DNA of 64,000 bases from Jeotgalicoccus psychrophilus DSM 19085 (GCF_000425845.1 NZ_AUEF01000010.1:40719-104718); one strand, 5' to 3'; positions 1 to 8,586 are shown, counted from the stretch's first letter. Program-made: numbers and translations. Notes: a model not told the origin generated them from the sequence alone.

Positions 1-2
1 GC

Positions 3-869
3 ATTTTTGCTAAAGAGAATGGCGGTAGTTTCCTGGTAGATCATTATCCCAATGCTGCAAAATCAATTTGGGATTTTGAAGGGATTTACGCAACGAGCAG
101 ACATGTCCCTAACGTTAAATTTGCAGGTATTATCCATCCTGGTTTAATCGGTGTTGCACCGTCTCAGGAGTTACTGGATAAATGGAATAAAAGAGAGAAA
201 GCTTTAGTTGATACTAATCCCGCGCGTGTACCGGCATTAGCAGAACTGCCAGATGAAGATTCTGTTGTCTTAGGAACATTAAAAGGAGAAGCTTTTGACC
301 GTGTTGCACGCGAAGGAGCAAGAACTGTTCCTCCTAGAGAAAACGGTGGTAACTGTGATATTAAAAATTTATCCAAAGGATCGAGAATCTATTTCCCTGT
401 ATTTGTTGAAGGTGCTAAATTATCTGCTGGTGACCTTCACTTTTCGCAAGGTGACGGAGAAATTACATTCTGCGGCGGAATAGAAATGCCGGGATGGATT
501 GAGCTTAAAGTAGATGTAATTAAAGGCGGTATGAAGAAGCATAAGATTGAACATAATCCTGCTTTCCAGCCGGGACCTGTAATGCCTCACTACAATGAAT
601 ATCTGGTTTTCCAAGGTATTTCAGTTAATGAGTTTTCGGGTGATCAGACTTATCTGGATGCAAATACTGCATACAGAAACGCATGTCTAAACGCTATCGA
701 ATACTTAAAAACGCGCGGCTTCACCGGAGAGCAGGCATATATGCTGTTAGGATCAGCACCTGTACAGGGGAATATTGCAGGGATAGTGGATATACCTAAT
801 GCATGCTGTACATTATCACTTCCTAAAGAAATTTTTGACGAAAATATCATTCCGGAGCTGGAGAAATAA
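3..869 (+). CDS. fmdA: Formamidase (FmdA/AmdA family), 3' part
   Basis: The frame is open from the window edge, so the N-terminus is missing; 288 codons remain before the TAA. Formamidase hydrolyses formamide to formate and ammonia in the cytoplasm. The FmdA/AmdA signatures are visible: FEGIYATSRHVP and GIIHPGLIGVAPS in the first 60 visible residues, the downstream PPRENGGNCDIKNL block, the GDLHFSQGDGEI block, and a C-terminal YMLLGSAPVQGNIAGIVD stretch. The next gene, an FmdB-type zinc ribbon, begins on the base after this stop codon, which is the classical fmdAB arrangement and favours formamidase over acetamidase. The family is clear; the exact amide substrate is inferred. Confidence 0.9.
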   Translation: MFAKENGGSFLVDHYPNAAKSIWDFEGIYATSRHVPNVKFAGIIHPGLIGVAPSQELLDKWNKREKALVDTNPARVPALAELPDEDSVVLGTLKGEAFDRVAREGARTVPPRENGGNCDIKNLSKGSRIYFPVFVEGAKLSAGDLHFSQGDGEITFCGGIEMPGWIELKVDVIKGGMKKHKIEHNPAFQPGPVMPHYNEYLVFQGISVNEFSGDQTYLDANTAYRNACLNAIEYLKTRGFTGEQAYMLLGSAPVQGNIAGIVDIPNACCTLSLPKEIFDENIIPELEK

Positions 870-1133
870 ATGCCGAGATATACTTTTTTATGTGAAGCAT
901 GCGGAGAGCATGATGCATGGAAATCAATGTCCTCTGATGTTACTAATGATGTCTGTCCGGATTGTAGCAAAGAAACAAAACGTGTGTACAATGGATTTCA
1001 GGTAAGCAAAATGGATGCTAAGCTGAAAAGTCATATTGAACAAGGTATGACACCTAAAGTAGTAACTAAAAATAATCTGCCCCAAAGTAATATGAAACAG
1101 CAAAACAGAAACCCAAGACCCTGGATGATGTAA
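870..1133 (+). CDS. fmdB: FmdB-family zinc-ribbon protein
   Basis: An 87-residue protein whose first 40 residues form a zinc ribbon: CEACGE near residue 9 and CPDCSKE near residue 29 give the two CxxC pairs, followed by a polar, disordered tail rich in N, K and Q. FmdB proteins accompany formamidase genes and are thought to act in regulation or metal handling; no catalytic role is evident. The ATG directly abuts the fmdA stop (TAAATG), so translation is probably coupled. A strong hairpin follows the gene and closes the operon. Confidence 0.85.
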   Translation: MPRYTFLCEACGEHDAWKSMSSDVTNDVCPDCSKETKRVYNGFQVSKMDAKLKSHIEQGMTPKVVTKNNLPQSNMKQQNRNPRPWMM

Positions 1134-1136
1134 TAT

Positions 1137-1180
1137 AAGAAACTGTAAAGGTGACTGCTGTCTGCTTTTACAGTTTCTTT
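1137..1180 (+). terminator. Rho-independent terminator after fmdAB
   Basis: A 13-bp perfect stem (AAGAAACTGTAAA with TTTACAGTTTCTT) encloses a 17-nt loop and ends in a short T-run. Confidence 0.75.
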
Positions 1181-1211
1181 AATATTTGAGGTTAATTAAG
1201 GGGAGATTTAC

Positions 1212-1994
1212 ATGAAAATGATCGTGGGTATGGATTCATTTAAAGGGAGCCTGTCTTCTGCTGATGCAAATATGGCAGTTGAAAATGGTATAAAACAGGT
1301 GTTTTCGGATGCGCTGGTAAAATCATTTACCATGGCTGACGGTGGTGAAGGTACCGCCCAAACACTCGTTGACGGTATGAACGGCAGTACGGTTGAGATA
1401 ACAGTAACAGGTCCGCTCGGCACACCGGTTCAAGCTTCATACGGTTTAATTAAAGAGGAAAATCTTGCAATTATAGAAGTTGCATCAGCATGCGGGTTAA
1501 CATTGTTGTCTAAAGATCAGCTGAATCCGCTTATAACCACAACTTACGGTGTCGGTGAATTAATTAATCATGCTTTTAAGAATGGTGCGAGAAAATTCAT
1601 CATCGGTCTAGGCGGCAGTTCAACGAATGACGGCGGTGTCGGTATGCTGCAGGCGATGGGCTACGAGTTTATGGATGTTCTTGGTGTTGAATCAGAAATG
1701 GAAGTCGCAGATTTGGTCATTACGGGTGAAGGCAGAATTGATGCACAGACATCGATGGGGAAAGTACCTGCAGGCATGGCGAATATGGCTGGAAAGTTTA
1801 ACATTCCTGTTATTGCTGTCGGCGGGAGCCTGACTGAAGATGCTTACAATCTTAATCATCATGGAATAAATGCGGTATTTTCAATTCAGAATGAACCAGT
1901 GTCTGTTGAACAGGCGATGGAAAGTGAACGGACACAAAAGAATATTGAAAAAACTGTTGAACAGATAATGCGGGTGCTGAATATTAGTTCGTAA
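1212..1994 (+). CDS. Glycerate kinase, internally deleted (260 aa)
   Basis: Glycerate kinases of the GlxK/GarK type phosphorylate glycerate and are normally about 370-380 residues. The N-terminal half matches well (DSFKGSLSS, MADGGEGTAQTLV, TTTYGVGEL, IGLGGSSTNDGGVGMLQA), and the C-terminal part matches too (ADLVITGEGRIDAQTSMGK). Between GYEFMDVLG and VESEMEVADLV, near residues 153-165, roughly 120 residues of the usual protein are missing without loss of frame. The missing part normally carries the VxCDVxNPL segment and the GAGAAGG loop, so the product is probably inactive. The start is ATG after AAGGGGAG. It may be a recent internal deletion or an assembly artefact. Confidence 0.8.
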   Translation: MKMIVGMDSFKGSLSSADANMAVENGIKQVFSDALVKSFTMADGGEGTAQTLVDGMNGSTVEITVTGPLGTPVQASYGLIKEENLAIIEVASACGLTLLSKDQLNPLITTTYGVGELINHAFKNGARKFIIGLGGSSTNDGGVGMLQAMGYEFMDVLGVESEMEVADLVITGEGRIDAQTSMGKVPAGMANMAGKFNIPVIAVGGSLTEDAYNLNHHGINAVFSIQNEPVSVEQAMESERTQKNIEKTVEQIMRVLNISS

Positions 1995-2005
1995 TTTTAA
2001 ATGAA

Positions 2006-2044
2006 AACGGCCGGAGAATCCTAATGATGGATTTTCCGGCCGTT
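2006..2044 (+). terminator. Terminator after glycerate kinase
   Basis: A GC-rich inverted repeat (AACGGCCGGA...TCCGGCCGTT), extended by AATCC/GGATT, follows the stop by about 12 nt. Confidence 0.7.
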
Positions 2045-2062
2045 ATTTAGTTAAAAAATGAT

Positions 2063-2178
2063 GGGACTGGTATGAAATGCTTTCATGTGTATCCACAACT
2101 CGTGGGATTGGTAAGAGATGTTTTCATGCGTATCCACAACTCACGGGACTGGTATGAAAGACTTTCATGTGTATCCCA
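2063..2178. repeat. 41-bp tandem repeat, about 2.8 copies
   Basis: Units begin at 2063, 2104 and 2145, each with GGGAYTGGTA and followed by TTTCATG and GTATCC. The period is exactly 41 bp and copies differ at a few positions. The first and third copies carry a small palindrome (TGAAATGCTTTCA and ATGAAAGACTTTCAT). It lies between two convergent genes and no reading frame crosses it. Confidence 0.85.
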
Positions 2179-2194
2179 GCCCTATAGATTCAAA

Positions 2195-2842
2195 TTATTC
2201 AGTTTCCTGTCCTTCGTGGTAAATCTTTTCCAATGCTTCCTGGAATAATTCAACGGGCTGTGCACCTGAGATTGAATATTTATCATTAACGAGGAAGAAT
2301 GGTACTCCCTGAATACCAAGGCTTGATGCTTGTGAGATATCCACATTAACATCCTGGTTGTACTGATCGCTATTTACGATTTCACGTACAGCAGCACCGT
2401 CTAAACCAACTGATTCTGACAGACGTGCTAGTGTATCTTCATCGTTCAGCACTTCGCCGTTTGTAAAGTGTGCATCGTATAGTGCTTTAAAGAATTCTGT
2501 GCCTTTACCTTGTTCTTTCGCATACTGGAATACGCGGTGAGCGTCCAGTGTGTTTGTTAATTTAGCAGTCTCATAATTAATTTCCACACCTGCCTGTTCA
2601 GCAGTTTCTGTTACTTGTCCAAACATGCCTTTAGCACGTTCTTCTGGAATACCTTTCATTTTAGCGAAAGTTTCCGCATACGTTTCACCTGGAGTATATT
2701 CAGCATCCGGCATCAGCTGGAAACTCTTGTACTCAATTTCAACTTCGTCTTTATGTTCGAATGTTTTAAGCGCGTTGTCTAAGTTTGCCTGTCCAATAAA
2801 GCAGAACGGACAGACGAAATCTGACCATATTGTAATTTTCAT
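2195..2842 (-). CDS. DsbA-family oxidoreductase (FrnE-like)
   Basis: A 215-residue cytoplasmic thioredoxin-fold protein with no signal peptide. The CPFC active site is at residues 11-14 after the first beta strand, and the cis-proline loop GVPFF lies near residue 180; the helical insert between them is typical of FrnE/2-hydroxychromene isomerase-like DsbA proteins. The family catalyses thiol-disulfide exchange and is linked to oxidative stress. Its ATG overlaps the stop of a small upstream cysteine-containing gene (TAATG), so the two are translationally coupled. The substrate is unknown. Confidence 0.88.
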   Translation of the reverse strand: MKITIWSDFVCPFCFIGQANLDNALKTFEHKDEVEIEYKSFQLMPDAEYTPGETYAETFAKMKGIPEERAKGMFGQVTETAEQAGVEINYETAKLTNTLDAHRVFQYAKEQGKGTEFFKALYDAHFTNGEVLNDEDTLARLSESVGLDGAAVREIVNSDQYNQDVNVDISQASSLGIQGVPFFLVNDKYSISGAQPVELFQEALEKIYHEGQETE

Positions 2843-2997
2843 TATTTTTTATCCTCTTTCTCTTCGTTGATTGGACCGCAAATACCGGTCTCGAAGTCAC
2901 ATACCATACCTGAAGTACCAAGATCTAAAGTTTCAATCCCTTTAATTTCTTTAGGTTCTTCTTTTGAAGTAATATTTTCATTTTCTTTTACACTCAC
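2842..2997 (-). CDS. Small cysteine-containing protein coupled to the DsbA-like gene
   Basis: A 51-residue frame starting at GTG. It is preceded on the minus strand by AAAGGAG at good spacing, and its TAA overlaps the ATG of the DsbA-like gene. The first 25 residues are charged and lysine/glutamate-rich; the C-terminal half holds MVCDFETGICGPINEE, with two cysteines six residues apart and a CGP turn. I do not recognise a named family. The coupling to a thiol oxidoreductase suggests a redox partner, substrate or metal-binding accessory, but that is inference. Good ribosome binding site, coupling and biased codon use support a real gene. Confidence 0.7.
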   Translation of the reverse strand: MSVKENENITSKEEPKEIKGIETLDLGTSGMVCDFETGICGPINEEKEDKK

Positions 2998-3082
2998 AAT
3001 TAAAACTCCTTTCGTGTAAAGTAGAACTGTAACTGTCTATAATTTTAACAGGCAGGAAGGAATTGCACGATAAAACTGCTTG

Positions 3083-3319
3083 CTACTCGTGCACTGCTGC
3101 GATAACTTTATCAGGATTAAAACCTGAAATAATCTGGCCATTAATAATTGTCTGGGGCACTGTGAATTTTCTCGTGCTGCCGATTAGTTTAACGATGGAA
3201 ATCGGATTAATATCCACGTTAACCTCTTTATATGAAACATCCATAGAATCCAGCAAATCTTTTGCCATACCGCATACCGGACATGTTGCTGATGTAAAGA
3301 TTTTTACCTGTTCACTCAT
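3083..3319 (-). CDS. Glutaredoxin-like protein
   Basis: A 78-residue thioredoxin-fold protein with a CPVC motif at residues 13-16 following KIFTSAT, a TVPQTIING loop carrying the conserved cis-proline, and a GFNPDK C-terminal helix start. This matches the NrdH/YruB-like glutaredoxin size class. It probably reduces disulfides using low-molecular-weight thiol or thioredoxin reductase. GAGGAA lies upstream of the ATG. It stands alone between the catalase terminator and the DsbA-like pair; together they form a small redox island. Confidence 0.85.
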   Translation of the reverse strand: MSEQVKIFTSATCPVCGMAKDLLDSMDVSYKEVNVDINPISIVKLIGSTRKFTVPQTIINGQIISGFNPDKVIAAVHE

Positions 3320-3380
3320 AAAGTTTCCTCTTTCATTCCTATTAGTTACTTAATTTTAACAGGATAATTGTTCAATAACG

Positions 3381-3417
3381 AAAAAACTGCCTGCAGCTCA
3401 ATGAGCTGCGGGCAGTT
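3381..3417 (-). terminator. Terminator after catalase
   Basis: Hairpin with arms AACTGCC-GCAGCTCA and TGAGCTGC-GGCAGTT just past the catalase stop. The A-run at 3381-3386 reads as T on the minus strand. Confidence 0.8.
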
Positions 3418-3426
3418 TAATATAAT

Positions 3427-5421
3427 TTATCTTGCCCACACTCTGTGGGCTTTAACATCATTTAGGAAGCCATCGAAGTCCTGTTCGATATCAGTAACAC
3501 CTGCGTCATCTTTAGTGAATGACAACGAGTCGAATATATTTACTGAGTCGGTGCCGAAACCAATTGCTTTTTTGTGCTTATAAGCAATTTCAAGGTTTTC
3601 AATTGCCGGTGCAGGGAGCGGTTGTTCTCCGCTGATTACAATTAGTGAGTCAAACAGCACGGCATGTACTGTATCGAATGTCGCATCTAATGTCATATCT
3701 CCGATATGATATATTTTATCCGAAATAAACATAGGCTGAAGCCCCTGTTTTTCAAGTTTCTCTTTCGTTTCTTTCAGAGTTTTCTCTGCAACATCAGGCA
3801 TAATAATTACACCAACTGTACGTGTATTAAGTGAGAAGTTTGTATTCATCATACTTAAAGCAGGTGAACTTTTGTCGTAAGTTGATTCATTATTTTCAGC
3901 AGGTACCGCAGCACCAACCTGATCTGCAACGTATTCCGTTAAATCACGGTCGATATTGTTAAAGAGCTTCGTAAGGGCAAGTTCTCTGATTTCCATATCA
4001 CATTTTCCAAGTTCAAAACTTACTGCATCGTATAAATGCTGTTTCTCATGTTTTGATAGTGAGTTTAAGAACATTTTTGCCTGGCTGAAGTGATCTTTAA
4101 AGCTGTCGCTTCTTGCCTGAACTTTACGTCCTTCCACTTTTTCCTGGTAATGTTCATAGCCGCCTTCTTCAGGACTTAAAGGTTCAGGCTGATTATTATT
4201 CATATGGTTAATATGATGTGCAGTCTGCCCTTTGTGAATCGACATCTGTCCATAGCCGTCACGCTGATTATTAGCAAATGGACACATCGGACGGTTAATC
4301 GGCAGCTGGTGGAAGTTTGGTCCGCCAAGGCGAATTAACTGGGTGTCTGTGTACGAGAATAGACGTCCCTGCAAGAGAGGGTCATTTGAAAAATCAATGC
4401 CGGGTACAACGCTGCCCGGGTGAAATGCAACCTGCTCAGTTTCTGCAAAGTAGTTGTCCACGTTCTGGTTCAGCGACATCTTGCCGACGATTTGTACAGG
4501 CACATCTTCTTCCGGACATAATTTAGTCGGATCCAGAATATCAAAGTCCATTTTGAATTCATCTTCTTCATCGATGATCTGCAGGCCGAGCTCAAATTCT
4601 GCAGGAATTCCTTTTTCAATATTCTCCCATAAAGTCTGACGGTTGAAATCAATGTTTTTACCATTAATCATCTGAGCTTCATCCCATAACACTGAATGCA
4701 TGCCGTCTTTTGGTTTCCAGTGGAATTTAACAAAGTGGCTTTTACCTTCAGCATTAACGAGTCTGAATGTATGCACACCGAAACCTTCCATCATGCTGAG
4801 GCTCTTAGGAATCGCACGGTCACTCATCAGCCACATTACCATATGCGCACTTTCTGTATTCATCGAGACATAATCCCAGAAAGTATTATGTGCAGAAGCA
4901 GCCTGAGGCATTTCATTATGCGGTTCTGGTTTAACTGCGTGGACAAAGTCCGGGAATTTAATTGCATCCTGCATAAAGAAGACCGGCATGTTATTACCTA
5001 CCAAGTCAAAGTTCCCTTCATCTGTATAAAATTTAGTCGCAAAACCGCGTACATCACGCGGAATATCCATTGAACCGCGGCTTCCGGCAACTGTAGAAAA
5101 TCTTGTAAAAACAGGAGTTTTCTTACCGGGTTCTGTTAGGAATTTAGCTTTTGTATATTTTTCCAATGATTCGTAAACTTCGAATTCACCATGAACACCA
5201 AAACCGCGGGCGTGAACAACACGTTCCGGAATTCTTTCATGGTCAAAATGGGTCATTTTTTCGCGGAAATGGAAGTCTTCCATTAAAGTTGGACCGCGTT
5301 CACCAGCTTTTAATGAAAATTCGTCTTCACTGACAGGCAGTCCCTGATTCGTCGTAAGCGGTGCATTTTTCGTGTTATCGATCGTATCACGCTGATTCAG
5401 CTCGTCTTTCTTTCTAGACAT
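3427..5421 (-). CDS. katE: Large-subunit (clade II) catalase, KatE type
   Basis: The product decomposes hydrogen peroxide. At 664 residues it is a large-subunit haem catalase like HPII, with a C-terminal flavodoxin/DJ-1-like domain starting near residue 530 (TRTVGVIIMPDV). Visible core motifs are VVHARGFGVHG with the essential histidine, FSTVAGSRGSMD, DLVGNNMPVFFMQDA with the distal asparagine, and RLFSYTDTQLIRLG carrying the haem-ligand tyrosine. It is followed by a terminator and preceded by a sigma-B-like promoter, matching the general-stress control known for Bacillus KatE. Confidence 0.95.
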   Translation of the reverse strand: MSRKKDELNQRDTIDNTKNAPLTTNQGLPVSEDEFSLKAGERGPTLMEDFHFREKMTHFDHERIPERVVHARGFGVHGEFEVYESLEKYTKAKFLTEPGKKTPVFTRFSTVAGSRGSMDIPRDVRGFATKFYTDEGNFDLVGNNMPVFFMQDAIKFPDFVHAVKPEPHNEMPQAASAHNTFWDYVSMNTESAHMVMWLMSDRAIPKSLSMMEGFGVHTFRLVNAEGKSHFVKFHWKPKDGMHSVLWDEAQMINGKNIDFNRQTLWENIEKGIPAEFELGLQIIDEEDEFKMDFDILDPTKLCPEEDVPVQIVGKMSLNQNVDNYFAETEQVAFHPGSVVPGIDFSNDPLLQGRLFSYTDTQLIRLGGPNFHQLPINRPMCPFANNQRDGYGQMSIHKGQTAHHINHMNNNQPEPLSPEEGGYEHYQEKVEGRKVQARSDSFKDHFSQAKMFLNSLSKHEKQHLYDAVSFELGKCDMEIRELALTKLFNNIDRDLTEYVADQVGAAVPAENNESTYDKSSPALSMMNTNFSLNTRTVGVIIMPDVAEKTLKETKEKLEKQGLQPMFISDKIYHIGDMTLDATFDTVHAVLFDSLIVISGEQPLPAPAIENLEIAYKHKKAIGFGTDSVNIFDSLSFTKDDAGVTDIEQDFDGFLNDVKAHRVWAR

Positions 5422-5457
5422 TAAAGATCCCCTCCTGAAATAAAATACATATTATAA

Positions 5458-5482
5458 ATACCCTTCTACAATTCGGTTAATA
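5458..5482 (-). promoter_or_regulatory. Sigma-B-like promoter of katE
   Basis: Read on the minus strand, TATTAA, a 13-nt spacer and GGGTAT. The -10 matches the sigma-B consensus fully and the -35 matches GTTTAA at 4 of 6 positions. The spacer length equals that of two other stress-gene promoters in this window. Confidence 0.55.
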
Positions 5483-5577
5483 AAATTTTAAATAATTTTA
5501 ATCATTTATATATGATAGTATAGTAATATCTTTTTCTAATTTTAGAATATTCGGATAAAATAAGGGGGCGTAGATTT

Positions 5578-6969
5578 ATGAATAAAGATTTAAAAAAGAA
5601 AAAGTGGGAATTCCCGGATACTTATGTCATCGTTTTTGCGGTGCTTCTGCTGGCAGTAGCAGCAACATACATAGTGCCTGCCGGAACTTTTGACAGAATC
5701 GAAAACGATGGAATTACAACTATCGTTTCAGGTACATATGAAAATGTGGAATCTGCACCAGCTGGTTTTATGGATATATTTATGTCAGTTCAAACGGGAA
5801 TGGTTGAAAGTGCGGGATTAATCTTCTTAGTATTATTTGCCGGCGGGATGTTTGAGATTATTAATAAATCAGGTGCGATACATACAGGGATTTATTCGGC
5901 AATTGATAGAATGAGAGGGAAAGAATTCCTGCTGATTGCAACAATAATTATACTGTTTGCTCTCGGCGGAGCTGTCGGTGCACTTGCGAACTCAGTAATT
6001 CCGTTCGTCGCAATAGGGGTACTCCTTGTAAAAGCTTTAAAACTCGATGCGATTGTCGCAGTGGCAATTACGTTCAATGCAGCATTTATCGGTTTTTCTG
6101 CAGGGTTTCTTAATCCATACACAGTAGGAGTTGCACATAACATCTCAGAACTTCCGTTATTTTCCGGTATGACGTTCAGACTGATTGCATTCGTTCTGCT
6201 TGTCGGAGTGACGATTTGGTATACATGGCGCTACTGCAGAAAAATATTAAATGACCCTTCAAGAAGCCTGATTGGTATCGAAGCAGGTGGTGAAGACAAA
6301 CTGAATTTTGATGAGACATTTACAAGTCGTCATAAAATTATTTTACTGTGGACGGCAGCGGCATTAATATTCTTCGTTTTTGCAGTAGTTAAATTTCAAT
6401 GGACCACAGATCATATGGCAGCATTTTTTGTTATTATTGGTTTAGTTGCGGGATTAATAGCAGGAATGAACTACAATACAATCGCAATTACATTCTTGGA
6501 AGGGTGTAAGAATCTCGTATACGGTGCATTAATTATCGGACTTGCGAGAGCGGTGCTTGTGATTATGGAAAACGGTCAGATTCTGGATACACTTGTTAAT
6601 GCGCTGTCACAGCCATTATCTGCTTTACCGCCTGTGGCAACAGCAATCGGTATGTTTGTAATGAACTCTGTATTTAATTTCTTTGTACCTTCAGGGAGCG
6701 GGCAGGCAGCAATTATGATGCCGATACAGACACCGCTTGCGGATATGATTGGTATTACGAGACAGGTCAGCGTACTGGCATTTCAGTTCGGTGACGGTTT
6801 TTCTAACGTACTGTTTCCAACTTCGGGTCCGTTGATGGCAAGTCTTGCGGTCGCAGGTGTGTCATGGATTAAATGGGCTAAGTGGTTTTTCCCGCTGTTT
6901 TTAATATGGACAGGCATAGCGTTTGTTCTTTTAACAGTCGCAGTGCTCATTAATCTTGGGCCATTTTAG
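5578..6969 (+). CDS. YfcC-family (DcuC-like) membrane transporter
   Basis: A 463-residue polytopic membrane protein with 11-13 hydrophobic segments. The start (KKKKWEFPDTYVIVFAVLL, then YIVPAGTFDR) and the pseudo-symmetric motifs GAVGALANSVIPF, GFSAGFLNPYTVGVA and FFVPSGSGQAAIMMP are hallmarks of the YfcC / C4-dicarboxylate carrier-like family. Members move dicarboxylates, amino acids or peptides with ions; the substrate cannot be told here. It has GGGGG upstream of ATG, is divergent from katE, and stands alone. Confidence 0.85.
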   Translation: MNKDLKKKKWEFPDTYVIVFAVLLLAVAATYIVPAGTFDRIENDGITTIVSGTYENVESAPAGFMDIFMSVQTGMVESAGLIFLVLFAGGMFEIINKSGAIHTGIYSAIDRMRGKEFLLIATIIILFALGGAVGALANSVIPFVAIGVLLVKALKLDAIVAVAITFNAAFIGFSAGFLNPYTVGVAHNISELPLFSGMTFRLIAFVLLVGVTIWYTWRYCRKILNDPSRSLIGIEAGGEDKLNFDETFTSRHKIILLWTAAALIFFVFAVVKFQWTTDHMAAFFVIIGLVAGLIAGMNYNTIAITFLEGCKNLVYGALIIGLARAVLVIMENGQILDTLVNALSQPLSALPPVATAIGMFVMNSVFNFFVPSGSGQAAIMMPIQTPLADMIGITRQVSVLAFQFGDGFSNVLFPTSGPLMASLAVAGVSWIKWAKWFFPLFLIWTGIAFVLLTVAVLINLGPF

Positions 6970-7033
6970 GAGAGAAATTACCTCCATCAAACTAGTTATA
7001 ATGTAGTATAAACACAAAGGGGAGTTATTACAT

Positions 7034-7474
7034 ATGGAAATATACAACTATCATAACGACAAACTGGCAGCATCACCTAGAGAGATTTTTTCGGTGATAA
7101 ATGATGATGAACAATTAAAAAAGATCTTTAGTATTCTGAAAGATATAGAATATAATACAAAAGGCAAACGTTCAAAAGGGACGAAATTCAGAATAACGCT
7201 GGGCGTTAGAAATAAAACATACCGTTTCAGAAATGAAATCACTGAATACGTTGAAAACAACAGAATTGTTATGAAAACTAAGCTTAAACAGGGCGTTATA
7301 ACAACGTTATTTAATGTTGAACCGGCTGGTGATTACTCAGAACTAACTGTGAAGTCTACGATAGAAAGCAGCATGGGCGTCAGGGTGTTTGCAATGACAG
7401 CAAAACCTGTCGTTAAATCAGTGATGAACAAAGAAATGAAGAAACTGGAAGAAGCAGTAACCAGAGAAAATTAA
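7034..7474 (+). CDS. SRPBCC-fold protein of unknown ligand
   Basis: A 146-residue soluble protein with a polyketide-cyclase/START-like pattern: an N-terminal strand and AASPREIFSVINDDEQL helix, an edge-strand segment KGTKFRITLGVRNKTYRFRNEITE, then NNRIVMKTKL and a long C-terminal helix. Members bind hydrophobic ligands or modify membranes; no catalytic residues can be assigned. A TATAAT lies about 35 nt upstream of AAAGGGGAG and the ATG. It is monocistronic and followed by a strong terminator. Confidence 0.65.
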   Translation: MEIYNYHNDKLAASPREIFSVINDDEQLKKIFSILKDIEYNTKGKRSKGTKFRITLGVRNKTYRFRNEITEYVENNRIVMKTKLKQGVITTLFNVEPAGDYSELTVKSTIESSMGVRVFAMTAKPVVKSVMNKEMKKLEEAVTREN

Positions 7475-7497
7475 TCTTATGTATTTCTAAAAAGTGC

Positions 7498-7531
7498 AAG
7501 CTGCCTGTCGAATTTCGACAGGCAGCTTTTT
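7498..7531 (+). terminator. Terminator after the SRPBCC gene
   Basis: Perfect 14-bp stem (AAGCTGCCTGTCGA with TCGACAGGCAGCTT), 3-nt loop, then a T-run. Confidence 0.85.
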
Positions 7532-7634
7532 ATATGAATATTTTACTGTAATTAAGGAATATACAAAGTACAATAGAGTAATCGCTTAGTATCGTGAAAA
7601 GCTTAGAAATAAGAAAGAGTAGAGGGATTTCAGA

Positions 7635-8567
7635 ATGAAAAAGAGACCAAAAGCTAGACCAAATGCCAAAGCAAAAGCAAAACCAAAAGCTAACCAAAAT
7701 GCACCGCGTCACGAAGAGTGGACAGTAAAAGAACATACAGAGGTACTTGAATTTTTATTCAAAGTAATGCCGTCAAAAAGCCGTAATGCTGTTAAAGGTA
7801 TTTTGAAACGCGGGCAGATCGTAGTCAATGACAAACCGACAACGCAGTTCGACCAAGTATTAAAACCGAGGGATCATGTTCAAATACGCGCACGTGTGGC
7901 TTCAACAAGTGCGAAATTAAAAGGTGTGAGTATACTCCACGAAGATGATGATTTGATTGTCATTGATAAGGAAAGCGGCATTTTATCTATGGGCTCAAAG
8001 CAGGAGCGTCAAATGACTGCTTACAAACAGCTGATGGAATATGTACAGAGCATTCACGCGAATAACCGGGTATTTATCGTGCATCGTCTGGACCGTGACA
8101 CTTCCGGTGTAATGATATTTGCGCGCAGTAAAATGGTTCAGCAGCGCCTGCAAAAGGCATGGACTGAAACTGTGCAGGAACGTTCATATGTAGCACTTGT
8201 AGAAGGTATCGTAAAAAAAGATGGAACAATTACATCATGGCTTACAGAGGACAAGACATTTATGATGCACTCAAGTCCGAAACCAAATCATGGTCAAAAA
8301 GCGATTACACATTATAAAGTGCTGAAAACGAATCGCAGATTCTCATTATTGAAAGTGAACTTGGAAACAGGGCGTAAAAATCAGATTCGTGTACACATGC
8401 AGGAGCTCGGACATCCAATTGTCGGCGATAAAAAATACGGTTCTGAGATTAATGCGATTAACAGACTTGGGCTTCATGCGAATGTAATTAAATTTACTCA
8501 TCCGACTAGTGGTAAAGTCATGCGCTTTGAATCTGAAACACCAGCATCATTTACTAGAGGATTTTAA
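7635..8567 (+). CDS. RluA/RluD-family RNA pseudouridine synthase
   Basis: A 310-residue enzyme that isomerises uridine in rRNA or tRNA. A lysine-rich N-terminal tail of about 25 residues precedes an S4-like RNA-binding domain (SRNAVKGILKRGQIVVNDKPTT). The catalytic domain follows with HRLDRDTSGVMIFARS near residue 150, which contains the catalytic aspartate, and the C-terminal ETGRKNQIRVHMQELGHPIVGDKKYG motif. RluD-like members modify 23S rRNA helix 69, but which site this one uses is not decidable here. The next gene follows by 19 nt. Confidence 0.9.
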   Translation: MKKRPKARPNAKAKAKPKANQNAPRHEEWTVKEHTEVLEFLFKVMPSKSRNAVKGILKRGQIVVNDKPTTQFDQVLKPRDHVQIRARVASTSAKLKGVSILHEDDDLIVIDKESGILSMGSKQERQMTAYKQLMEYVQSIHANNRVFIVHRLDRDTSGVMIFARSKMVQQRLQKAWTETVQERSYVALVEGIVKKDGTITSWLTEDKTFMMHSSPKPNHGQKAITHYKVLKTNRRFSLLKVNLETGRKNQIRVHMQELGHPIVGDKKYGSEINAINRLGLHANVIKFTHPTSGKVMRFESETPASFTRGF

Positions 8568-8586
8568 GTAGAAAACGGGGTGGAGT

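Noticed and set aside
4696..5073. 125-codon frame on the plus strand opposite the catalase gene
   Set aside because: It lies wholly within katE, has histidine- and phenylalanine-rich antisense composition and no ribosome binding site.
5422..5577. PerR box before katE
   Set aside because: ATTATAAAT near 5453 matches only half of the TTATAATNATTATAA consensus; the sigma-B-like site is better supported.
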